DNA from: an uncultured Blautia sp.
GTDB taxonomy: Bacteria > Bacillota > Clostridia > Lachnospirales > Lachnospiraceae
Reading direction: 5' to 3'
Assembly: GCA_900551075.1 (NCBI GenBank)
Contig: URVB01000076.1
Coordinates: 1 to 11,044 of the forward strand
Length of the DNA stretch: 11,044 bases
Shown: piece by piece, positions 1-4,999 of the stretch
Position numbering within the stretch: the stretch's first letter is position 1
Layout of the letters: each line of letters begins with the position of its first letter
The notes under the pieces: model-generated
Databases searched by the model: none
The model's input: the letters and a program-made list of their open reading frames with translations, nothing else
What the model was told of the DNA's origin: nothing
Translations under genes and position numbers: made by a program

Positions 1-91
1 AGATGTATTAGCTTTACAGGGAGCCGGATGCGGGAAAGCTGCACGTCCGGTTCTGAGAGGGGTAAGCCCCGTAAGGGGCTTATCTACTTAC
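1..91 (+). ncRNA. Group II intron 3' end (domains V and VI), partial
   Basis: Positions 21-53 fold as a group II intron domain V: GAGCCGGA (21-28) pairs with TCCGGTTC (46-53), a CG bulge sits at 44-45, and a distal stem TGCGG/CTGCA is capped by a GAAA-containing loop. The AGC catalytic triad is at 22-24. Domain VI follows as TAAGCCCC (63-70), GTAA loop, GGGGCTTA (75-82), and the intron probably ends near the AC at 90-91. Domain V is known as the catalytic core of these self-splicing, reverse-transcriptase-mobilised ribozymes. The rest of the intron, including any maturase gene, would lie left of the window. This domain V is 33 nt rather than the usual 34, so activity is uncertain. The exact 3' splice site is a guess. 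Confidence 0.8.
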
Positions 92-94
92 CAA

Positions 95-114
95 ATTCCT
101 CCTGTTGGAGGAAT
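95..114. repeat. Perfect 8-bp inverted repeat next to the intron end
   Basis: ATTCCTCC (95-102), loop TGTT, GGAGGAAT (107-114). It begins a few bases after the likely intron 3' end, so it would lie in the 3' exon. No U-tract follows on either strand, so it is not a convincing terminator. It may be part of the intron target or of the DNA into which the insertion sequence jumped. Confidence 0.6.
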
Positions 115-121
115 CTTGGAC

Positions 122-145
122 TAAAACAGCCCGCCAAAGGCGGGC
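122..145 (-). terminator. GC-rich hairpin ending the insertion-sequence transcript; possible oriIS hairpin
   Basis: On the minus strand GCCCGCC, loop TTT, GGCGGGC (145 to 129) is followed by TGTTTTAG. It lies 21 bases past the stop codon of the 59-codon ORF at 167-346. This fits a short intrinsic terminator for the transposase transcript, although the T run is only four long. IS91-family elements are known to carry a hairpin at the origin end downstream of the transposase gene, next to a CAAG or GAAC tetramer. CAAG is present on the minus strand at 118-115, so the hairpin may serve as, or also as, an end of the element. Confidence 0.5.
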
Positions 146-166
146 ACGCAAACAAGACGAATGAAT

Positions 167-346
167 TTAGAAGATATAAAAACCTTCTTCAAATTCGTCT
201 TCATCAAGGCTATCATCCTCAATAAGGAAGTAATGCATATCGAGCAAATCAGAGTCAGTCATATTTCTGACCAACTTTGCTGTCATTCCTTCTGGAGGAT
301 TTTTGATATATTTTTGCCTGAGTTCCTCTATGAATTTTTGATCCAT
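167..346 (-). CDS. Small acidic protein of unknown function, downstream of IS91 transposase
   Basis: This is a 59-codon ORF from an ATG at 346-344 to a TAA at 169-167. It is preceded by a full AGGAGG Shine-Dalgarno sequence (minus strand, 363-358) 11 nt before the start. The protein begins MDQKFIEELRQKY and ends with a very acidic stretch (EDDSLDEDEFEE) before GFYIF. It has no signal peptide, membrane segment or cysteine. It starts 57 nt after the transposase stop on the same strand and ends 21 bases before a terminator-like hairpin, so the two are probably co-transcribed. I do not recognise the family. Its position suggests an accessory protein of the element or a captured passenger; both are inference. 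The start is well supported by the ribosome binding site. A perfect inverted repeat overlaps that site. Confidence 0.65.
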   Translation of the reverse strand: MDQKFIEELRQKYIKNPPEGMTAKLVRNMTDSDLLDMHYFLIEDDSLDEDEFEEGFYIF

Positions 347-360
347 TTGATGAAAAGCCT

Positions 361-395
361 CCTGTCTGTGTTTTATTCAGTATGCAACAGACAGG
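361..395 (-). promoter_or_regulatory. Inverted repeat overlapping the ribosome binding site of the small ORF
   Basis: Perfect 9-bp arms: CCTGTCTGT at 361-369 and ACAGACAGG at 387-395, with a 17-nt loop. On the minus-strand transcript the second arm ends in AGG, which is the first half of the AGGAGG site for the ORF at 346. Folding could hide part of that site, and ribosomes finishing the transposase could open it. The geometry is visible in the sequence; the regulatory role is inference. Confidence 0.45.
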
Positions 396-403
396 GAATA
401 AAA

Positions 404-1555
404 TCAAGAAGAACGACATTTTGCTTTTGCCATTGTCCTTTCATATAATTCTTGTAGAGAAACAGGCTTGTGATTATAGTAGAGTTCCAGAAACTCCATT
501 TTATGATTACACTTTGGACATTGAAGCGGATCATAGCCAAAAGAGAGAAGGATAAGTTTCCGCCATGTATTGAAGTCCAGGATGCTCCTGTGTTTGGAAC
601 GTGCGACTGCTTTATGAAGAGAGCTGTCTATTTCCCGGTGGCGTGCATAGAGACCGTAATAACGGGTCATTTTAAAATGCTTATCAGGGATGTGCTGAAT
701 GAGAAGCTTTATAAAATCCAATACAGGCATGGTTTTCTGGACATAGGAATTGTCTTCGTGTTTATTGTAGTGAAAAGTCACATTTTCTCCGTCATAAGAA
801 TCAATGCGAGAGGAGGCGATAACTGGACGCCCAAGATATCTGCTGATGTATTTGACAACAGTATCGGGATCGCAGAGATTTGGTTTTGCATAAACGTAGA
901 AGCTGTTTTTATCTTTCTGGTAGATGAAAGATTTTGTCTTTTTAAAGGAATCACCGATACGGGATTCCAACAGGTTGAGCAGGGCGGTCTGGAAAGCCTT
1001 GCGAAGATATTTGTAATCGAAATACTTGACGATTCTCCAAAAGCCATCATCAGAGAAGCCTCCTTCCGTGAGAAGGCAGTGGATGTGAGGGTTCCATTCG
1101 AGGGGGCTGCCGAATGTATGAAGCACACAGATAAAGCCAGGGACAAAGTTTTTCGATTTATTAAGTTTGTGGAACATTTCCAAAAGGACACTGCGTACAG
1201 CTTGAAAGAGACAGTCAAGGAGAGAAGGGTCATCAAGGAAAAAGTGGCGGAGATTATCAACAATGGTAAAAACAAGATGGCGATGGGTACAACGGATCAG
1301 TTTAAAAGACATTTTGGTTGAACGGTCAATACAGTACTTATAACCGCAAGTGGGGCAAAATTTAGAATGACAGCGGAAAGGAACAAATTTAAGTTCACCA
1401 CAGCAAGGGCATCCATACATGGCACCACCATAAGAAGGATCCCCACAATTTACCATCTTCTCAATATTTTCCATGACAACAGGACGAGGATGGAGAATGT
1501 ATTGTATTTCTTCATAATGTTCTCGGAAAATCTTTTTAAGTATGTGCAACTTCAT
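404..1555 (-). CDS. IS91-family transposase (Y2 HUH endonuclease)
   Basis: A 383-residue protein if it starts at the ATG at 1555-1553. The zinc-binding N-terminal region carries CPCC at 49-52, C62, CPTC at 67-70 and C75. The HUH metal-binding motif is WNPHIHC with His157 and His159. The nucleophile motif is YISRY with Tyr236 and Tyr240, the YxxxY of Y2 enzymes. The motif RYYGLYARH near 298-306 and a CPKC near 346-349 are also typical of the family. Family members nick one strand at the element's ends and drive rolling-circle transposition. The frame stays open to 1744, but the extra 63 residues come from a poly-pyrimidine and hairpin region and do not resemble the family N-terminus. No good Shine-Dalgarno sequence precedes the chosen start, so translation may be weak. 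Length is close to the usual range and no catalytic residue is missing. Confidence 0.88.
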   Translation of the reverse strand: MKLHILKKIFREHYEEIQYILHPRPVVMENIEKMVNCGDPSYGGAMYGCPCCGELKFVPFRCHSKFCPTCGYKYCIDRSTKMSFKLIRCTHRHLVFTIVDNLRHFFLDDPSLLDCLFQAVRSVLLEMFHKLNKSKNFVPGFICVLHTFGSPLEWNPHIHCLLTEGGFSDDGFWRIVKYFDYKYLRKAFQTALLNLLESRIGDSFKKTKSFIYQKDKNSFYVYAKPNLCDPDTVVKYISRYLGRPVIASSRIDSYDGENVTFHYNKHEDNSYVQKTMPVLDFIKLLIQHIPDKHFKMTRYYGLYARHREIDSSLHKAVARSKHRSILDFNTWRKLILLSFGYDPLQCPKCNHKMEFLELYYNHKPVSLQELYERTMAKAKCRSS

Positions 1556-1600
1556 GAGACTACTATAAAGGAAAAAAGAAGAAAAGGGAAGCACAAAATT

Positions 1601-1618
1601 CCCCTCATGAATGAGGGG
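1601..1618. repeat. Perfect inverted repeat upstream of the transposase gene
   Basis: CCCCTCAT (1601-1608), GA, ATGAGGGG (1611-1618), followed on the plus strand by GTAGGGGGTG. It is 46 bp upstream of the transposase start. On the minus strand it is followed by AATTTTG, so it could stop transcription arriving from outside, or form part of the terIS end of the element. Its role is not shown by the sequence. Confidence 0.5.
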
Positions 1619-1689
1619 GTAGGGGGTGAAGTGTCGGAGGCACCTTCTTGCTTTAAGGAATGTACAGACCAGTCTGCTATGAAAAACTG

Positions 1690-1717
1690 TTGTAAATTGG
1701 CTAAAATATGGTACAAT
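1690..1717 (+). promoter_or_regulatory. Promoter of the toxin-antitoxin operon
   Basis: TTGTAA (1690-1695), 16-nt spacer, TACAAT (1712-1717), giving a start near 1724 and a leader of about 25 nt. A palindrome TTAGCTAA (1722-1729) covers the expected start site. Phd/YefM-type antitoxins usually repress their own promoters by binding short palindromes, so this is a candidate operator. The ribosome binding site AAAGGGGG (1734-1741) is 7 nt before the antitoxin ATG. Confidence 0.55.
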
Positions 1718-1748
1718 ATAATTAGCTAAAAAGAAAGGGGGCATTTAT

Positions 1749-1991
1749 ATGATCGGGGCCACAGCTACAGCTACTGAAATGCAAAACAATTTTGGGAGAT
1801 ACCTGAATCTTGTCATGGAGGGAAGAGAAGTTATAGTAACAAAAAATGGTAAAGAAGTTGGCCGATTTATTCCGAAAGATGCAACCGTTTCCTATCTTAC
1901 TGATTCACTTACCGGTATACTCAAGGGTGATTATGAGATTGAACAGGCAAGGGAAGAAAGGTTGAAGGAAAAATATGAAATTACTGATTGA
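1749..1991 (+). CDS. Type II antitoxin, Phd/YefM family
   Basis: An 80-residue protein. The N-terminal half (MIGATATATEMQNNFGRYLN, then a region with GREVIVTKNGKEVGRFIP) is the Phd/YefM fold: a helix that places the protein on the gene's control region, then a beta hairpin. The C-terminal half is charged (QAREERLKEKYEITD), as expected for the flexible segment that wraps and blocks the toxin. It is the first gene of a two-gene operon and overlaps the downstream PIN-domain gene by 17 bases, which implies coupled translation. Family members repress their own operon as a complex with the toxin. Pairing of a Phd/YefM antitoxin with a PIN toxin is well known. The start has a good purine-rich ribosome binding site. 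Confidence 0.88.
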   Translation: MIGATATATEMQNNFGRYLNLVMEGREVIVTKNGKEVGRFIPKDATVSYLTDSLTGILKGDYEIEQAREERLKEKYEITD

Positions 1992-2382
1992 CGCGAACAT
2001 TTTGCTGGATGTACTGCAAAATAGAGAACCTCACTATCAGGAAGCCGCAGTGATTTGGAAACTTTGCGAAACTGAGCAGGTAAAGGGGTATGTTTCAACG
2101 CTTACCTTTGCAAATTTGGTTTATGTGATGAGAAAGGAACTTACACCAGAAAAGATAAAAGACACATTGCGGGCGTTGAACCTTATTTTTGAGTTTGCGG
2201 ATCTTAACGCAACGGATCTTACACATGCGGCTGAAATGGGCTGGGATGATTTTGAAGATGCGGTACAGTGTTCTATTGCACAGCGTATCCATGCAGAATA
2301 TATTATCACCAGAAACATCAGGGATTTTAGGAAAAGCAAAGTAATGGCGCTTACACCGAAAGAACTTATCGCAAGGATATAA
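1975..2382 (+). CDS. PIN-domain toxin (VapC-like ribonuclease)
   Basis: A 135-residue single PIN domain, the usual length for such toxins. Visible active-site elements are LLIDANILLD with Asp6, DDFEDA with Asp92, Glu94 and Asp95, and TRNIRDF with Thr112 and Asp117. PIN domains bind Mg2+ or Mn2+ through these acids and cut RNA, often tRNA or rRNA. The position often filled by a second conserved acid reads TFANLVYV with Asn47, a variation that I believe also occurs in relatives of the PIN_3 type. The ATG lies inside the antitoxin's 3' end, with GAAGGA (1964-1969) 5 nt upstream. The cognate antitoxin is the gene before it. The specific RNA target cannot be read from sequence. Confidence 0.87.
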   Translation: MKLLIDANILLDVLQNREPHYQEAAVIWKLCETEQVKGYVSTLTFANLVYVMRKELTPEKIKDTLRALNLIFEFADLNATDLTHAAEMGWDDFEDAVQCSIAQRIHAEYIITRNIRDFRKSKVMALTPKELIARI

Positions 2383-2403
2383 TGGAGACAGGAAAATGCA
2401 GGG

Positions 2404-2432
2404 AAAGGGATGGCAATAGCGGCTATCCCTTT
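2404..2432 (+). terminator. Weak terminator-like stem-loop after the toxin gene
   Basis: AAAGGGAT (2404-2411) pairs with ATCCCTTT (2425-2432). Three further inner pairs (one a G-U) leave a 7-nt loop. The stem lies 21 nt after the toxin stop. Only TTTTC follows the base of the stem, and an A-run (2441-2447) comes later, so termination would be inefficient. The stem is clear; the terminator call is tentative. Confidence 0.4.
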
Positions 2433-2481
2433 TCAAGTGTAAAAAAAGCTGTTAAAATGAACCGGAAACGCAATTTAGTAC

Positions 2482-2510
2482 TTGTAATCAACCATGACAT
2501 CTGATAGAAT
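2482..2510 (+). promoter_or_regulatory. uvrB promoter
   Basis: TTGTAA (2482-2487), 17-nt spacer, TAGAAT (2505-2510). The expected start is near 2517, directly at a LexA-type box (2519-2530). This would give uvrB a leader of about 227 nt, long for a Firmicute housekeeping gene. No other equally good promoter is visible closer to the gene. Confidence 0.65.
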
Positions 2511-2518
2511 GGTGAATA

Positions 2519-2530
2519 GAACAAATGTTC
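2519..2530. promoter_or_regulatory. LexA-type SOS box
   Basis: GAACAAATGTTC is a perfect match to the Gram-positive LexA core GAAC-N4-GTTC. It lies 9 bp after the -10 element of the promoter at 2482-2510, where a bound repressor would block transcription initiation. uvrB is a standard SOS regulon member, so the site and the downstream gene support each other. LexA binding itself is inference. Confidence 0.75.
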
Positions 2531-2630
2531 TTTTACGCAAGGAAAAGTCATATTTATTCATTTGGTGATGCTCTGTGTTGTTTCGTATTTATGGATATTG
2601 CGGTGTCAGTGAAAATGAAAATTATGACTT

Positions 2631-2708
2631 AATTCGTGTAATGACCATTTTTGCCAGGAACGCGAGCTCCTTTTACACGAATTTTCCTCAAAAATTACAC
2701 GAATTTTC
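2631..2708. repeat. Three spaced copies of a TTACACGAATT motif in the uvrB leader
   Basis: An inverted copy AATTCGTGTAAT lies at 2631-2642. Two direct copies of TTACACGAATTTTC lie at 2673-2686 and 2695-2708. The centres are about 41 and 22 bp apart, close to four and two DNA turns. As RNA, the first copy can pair with either of the other two (11 or 12 bp), giving two mutually exclusive hairpins just upstream of the uvrB ribosome binding site at 2729. The repeats may be operator sites, an RNA switch or a remnant of mobile DNA. The leader has only tiny ORFs (13-14 codons) that I do not call. Confidence 0.55.
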
Positions 2709-2743
2709 AGGTTAATACTGAACATAATAAGGAGTATTTGACT

Positions 2744-4732
2744 ATGGAAACATTCAAATTACATTCAGAATATGCCCCCACCGGCGACCAGCCGCAGGCC
2801 ATCCGGAAGCTCGTCCAGGGCTTCAGGGAAGGCAATCAATGCCAGACTTTACTAGGAGTTACGGGCTCTGGCAAGACTTTTACCATGGCGAATGTCATCG
2901 CCCGGTTGAACAAACCAACGCTTATTTTAGCCCATAATAAGACGCTGGCGGCCCAGCTTTACGGTGAGTTTAAAGAGTTCTTTCCTGACAACGCGGTGGA
3001 GTACTTTGTGTCCTACTATGATTACTATCAGCCGGAGGCTTACGTGCCTTCCACGGATACTTATATTGCGAAGGATGCGTCTACCAACGATGAAATTGAT
3101 AAGCTGCGTCTCTCTGCGACTGCAGCCTTGTCGGAGCGGAGAGATGTGATCATAGTTTCTTCCGTATCCTGTATTTATGGTATTGGTTCGCCGAAGGATT
3201 ATCAGGACATGGTGATTTCTCTGCGTCCCGGAATGATCAGGGACAGGGATGAGGTTATCCGTCAGTTGATTGATATTCAATATAATAGGAATGAAATAGA
3301 TTTTCACAGAGGCACTTTCCGGGTACGCGGAGATGTTCTGGAAATCTATCCTGCCAACTATACGGACAGAGCTGTGAGAGTCGAGTTTTTTGGTGATGAG
3401 GTGGAGCGGATTTCCGATATTGACATTATGACAGGCGAAATCAGATGTGAGAATATGCATGTGGCTATTTTCCCGGCCTCCCATTATGTAGTGCCTATGG
3501 AACAGATTCTGAAGGCCGCTGATGCGATTGAGGCGGAGATGAAGGAGCAGGTGACCTATTTTAAGAGCGAGGACAAACTCATTGAGGCGCAGCGCATTTC
3601 AGAGCGGACGAATTTTGATATTGAGATGATGAAGGAAACAGGCTTTTGTTCCGGAATTGAGAATTATTCCCGGCATTTATCGGGACTTGAGCCGGGGCAG
3701 CCGCCATATACCCTGATGGATTATTTTGGGGATGATTTCTTATTGATTATAGATGAGTCTCACAAGACGGTTTCGCAGGTGGGCGGTATGTATGCGGGTG
3801 ATCAGAGCCGGAAGCAGACTTTGGTGGATTTCGGATTCCGTCTTCCTTCTGCTAAGGATAATCGTCCTCTGAATTTTCAGGAGTTTGAGTCCAAGATTGA
3901 TCAGGTGCTTTTTGTATCTGCTACACCGGGTCAGTATGAAGCGGAGCATGAGCTTCTCCGTGCGGAGCAGATTATCCGTCCCACAGGGCTTTTGGACCCG
4001 AAGGTGGAAGTACGTCCGGTAGAAGGGCAGATCGATGACCTTGTGGGAGAAGTAAATAAAGAGGTTGAGAAGAAGAATAAGGTTCTGATTACCACACTGA
4101 CGAAGCGTATGGCAGAGGATCTGACCGATTATTTGAAGGATATCGGTATCCGCGTGCGTTATCTTCATTCGGACATTGATACTCTGGAAAGGGCGGAGAT
4201 CATTCGGGATATGCGGTTGGATGTGTTTGATGTGCTGATTGGAATCAATCTTCTGAGAGAGGGTTTGGATATTCCGGAGATTACTCTGGTGGCAATCCTG
4301 GATGCGGATAAAGAAGGATTCCTGCGTTCAGAGATATCGCTGATTCAGACCATCGGACGGGCTGCCCGTAACAGTGAAGGCCGTGTTATTATGTATGCGG
4401 ACAATATGACGGATTCCATGCGCAATGCGATTCAGGAAACAGAGCGAAGAAGAGCTATTCAGGAAGAGTATAATAAAGAACATGGCATCACGCCGACAAC
4501 AATTAAAAAAGCAGTCCGGGATTTGATTGCCGTTTCCAGGGCCGTTGCGGAAACGGAAGATAAGCTGAAGAAGGATCCGGAATCTATGAACCGCAAGGAG
4601 CTGTCTAAGCTGATCACACAGGTAGAGAAGCAGATGCGTGCAGCAGCGGCGGATCTGAATTTCGAGCAGGCAGCAGAGCTGCGTGATAAGATGCTTGAGC
4701 TGAAACACAATCTGGAAGAGTTAGACAAATGA
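2744..4732 (+). CDS. uvrB: Excinuclease ABC subunit B
   Basis: A 662-residue protein, the normal length. UvrB receives damaged DNA from UvrA, verifies the lesion and recruits UvrC for dual incision in cytoplasmic nucleotide excision repair. Visible motifs: Walker A GVTGSGKT (38-45); the beta hairpin that threads between DNA strands, rich in Tyr (about 91-111); helicase motif II DESH (337-340); motif III region VSATPG (391-396); motif VI QTIGRAARN (535-543); and a C-terminal UVR domain (about 623-658, DLNFEQAAELRDKM) that contacts UvrC. The start METFKLH is chosen because AAGGAG (2729-2734) lies 9 nt upstream and matches the family N-terminus; the frame is open further upstream but that extension is not homologous. 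An SOS promoter precedes it. uvrA, often the next gene in Firmicutes, does not follow. Confidence 0.98.
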   Translation: METFKLHSEYAPTGDQPQAIRKLVQGFREGNQCQTLLGVTGSGKTFTMANVIARLNKPTLILAHNKTLAAQLYGEFKEFFPDNAVEYFVSYYDYYQPEAYVPSTDTYIAKDASTNDEIDKLRLSATAALSERRDVIIVSSVSCIYGIGSPKDYQDMVISLRPGMIRDRDEVIRQLIDIQYNRNEIDFHRGTFRVRGDVLEIYPANYTDRAVRVEFFGDEVERISDIDIMTGEIRCENMHVAIFPASHYVVPMEQILKAADAIEAEMKEQVTYFKSEDKLIEAQRISERTNFDIEMMKETGFCSGIENYSRHLSGLEPGQPPYTLMDYFGDDFLLIIDESHKTVSQVGGMYAGDQSRKQTLVDFGFRLPSAKDNRPLNFQEFESKIDQVLFVSATPGQYEAEHELLRAEQIIRPTGLLDPKVEVRPVEGQIDDLVGEVNKEVEKKNKVLITTLTKRMAEDLTDYLKDIGIRVRYLHSDIDTLERAEIIRDMRLDVFDVLIGINLLREGLDIPEITLVAILDADKEGFLRSEISLIQTIGRAARNSEGRVIMYADNMTDSMRNAIQETERRRAIQEEYNKEHGITPTTIKKAVRDLIAVSRAVAETEDKLKKDPESMNRKELSKLITQVEKQMRAAAADLNFEQAAELRDKMLELKHNLEELDK

Positions 4733-4794
4733 TGCCAATGAATGAAACGAAGCAGCCAGTGCCACAGAGGAAGTGGCGTAACAAACGCATTATA

Positions 4795-4844
4795 GCCATG
4801 GATGCATCATCAGTACATGCAACAAAGCCATGGGTGCATCATCA
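4795..4844 (+). repeat. 18-bp direct repeat pair after uvrB
   Basis: GCCATGGATGCATCATCA (4795-4812) and GCCATGGGTGCATCATCA (4827-4844) differ at one base and are 32 bp apart. The second copy runs into a long hairpin. This lies in the 267-nt gap between uvrB and the aminotransferase gene. The gap also has a short GCCAC/GTGGC hairpin at 4761-4776. No coding sequence is convincing here. Confidence 0.6.
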
Positions 4845-4910
4845 TATAAATGAACTGCTTTGCGGAGCTGCTTTCCGACGTATGAGCGGAACTGCTCTGT
4901 TCATTTATAT
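4844..4910. repeat. Long imperfect hairpin between uvrB and the aminotransferase gene
   Basis: Perfect 12-bp arms ATATAAATGAAC (4844-4855) and GTTCATTTATAT (4899-4910). Within the 43-nt loop, GAGC and TTCCG (4865-4876) can pair with CGGAA and GCTC (4887-4897). A distal TATAGC/GCTATA pair (4791-4796 and 4921-4926) could extend the structure. No U-tract follows on either strand, so it is not a standard intrinsic terminator. It may stabilise the uvrB mRNA 3' end, be a small RNA, or be a short non-autonomous element. Confidence 0.55.
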
Positions 4911-4933
4911 AAGGAAGGCCGCTATATAAGGGA

Positions 4934-4962
4934 TTGCACATTTTGATGGCAAATGCTAGAAT
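4934..4962 (+). promoter_or_regulatory. Promoter of the aminotransferase gene
   Basis: TTGCAC (4934-4939), 17-nt spacer, TAGAAT (4957-4962). The leader would be about 31 nt, with GAGGG (4986-4990) 9 nt before the ATG. It lies immediately right of the long hairpin, so the gene seems to be expressed separately from uvrB. Confidence 0.65.
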
Positions 4963-4999
4963 ACGGATATTGATTTTATTGGAAAGAGGGATTTAAGAT

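Larger units (their letters stand above)
119..1690 (-). mobile_element. IS91-family insertion sequence, boundaries approximate
   Basis: A Y2 HUH transposase gene and a small downstream ORF lie together on the minus strand. They sit between a group II intron end and the promoter of a toxin-antitoxin operon. The left limit is placed at 119 because a hairpin (129-145) and an adjacent CAAG tetramer resemble the origin end of IS91-type elements. The right limit is not defined: a hairpin at 1601-1618 upstream of the transposase could belong to the terminus, and the toxin-antitoxin promoter begins near 1690. IS91-type elements move by rolling-circle replication and leave no target duplication, so the ends cannot be found from flanking repeats. 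The transposase frame is open and its catalytic residues are present, so the element may be active. Confidence 0.6.

Noticed and set aside
28..225. 65-codon plus-strand ORF at the left edge
   Set aside because: It runs through domains V and VI of the intron and two hairpins, and its protein has no recognisable features.
161..448. 95-codon plus-strand ORF
   Set aside because: It is antisense to the small ORF and the transposase C-terminus, which have better ribosome binding and family support.
470..1321. 283-codon plus-strand ORF
   Set aside because: It is wholly antisense to the IS91-type transposase, and the translation shows no domain motifs. Open frames opposite a real gene are common.
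1556..1744. N-terminal extension of the transposase to an ATG at 1744
   Set aside because: The 63 extra residues come from a pyrimidine-rich and hairpin sequence and do not resemble the family N-terminus.
2651..2743. 31-residue N-terminal extension of UvrB
   Set aside because: It is translated from the repeat-rich leader. The family N-terminus and a good ribosome binding site place the start at 2744.
4795..4844. CRISPR-like repeat and spacer
   Set aside because: Only two imperfect copies with a 14-bp gap, no further units and no cas genes.
4729..4929. 66-codon ORF overlapping the uvrB stop
   Set aside because: It consists of the direct repeats and hairpin region, lacks a ribosome binding site of note, and its product looks random.
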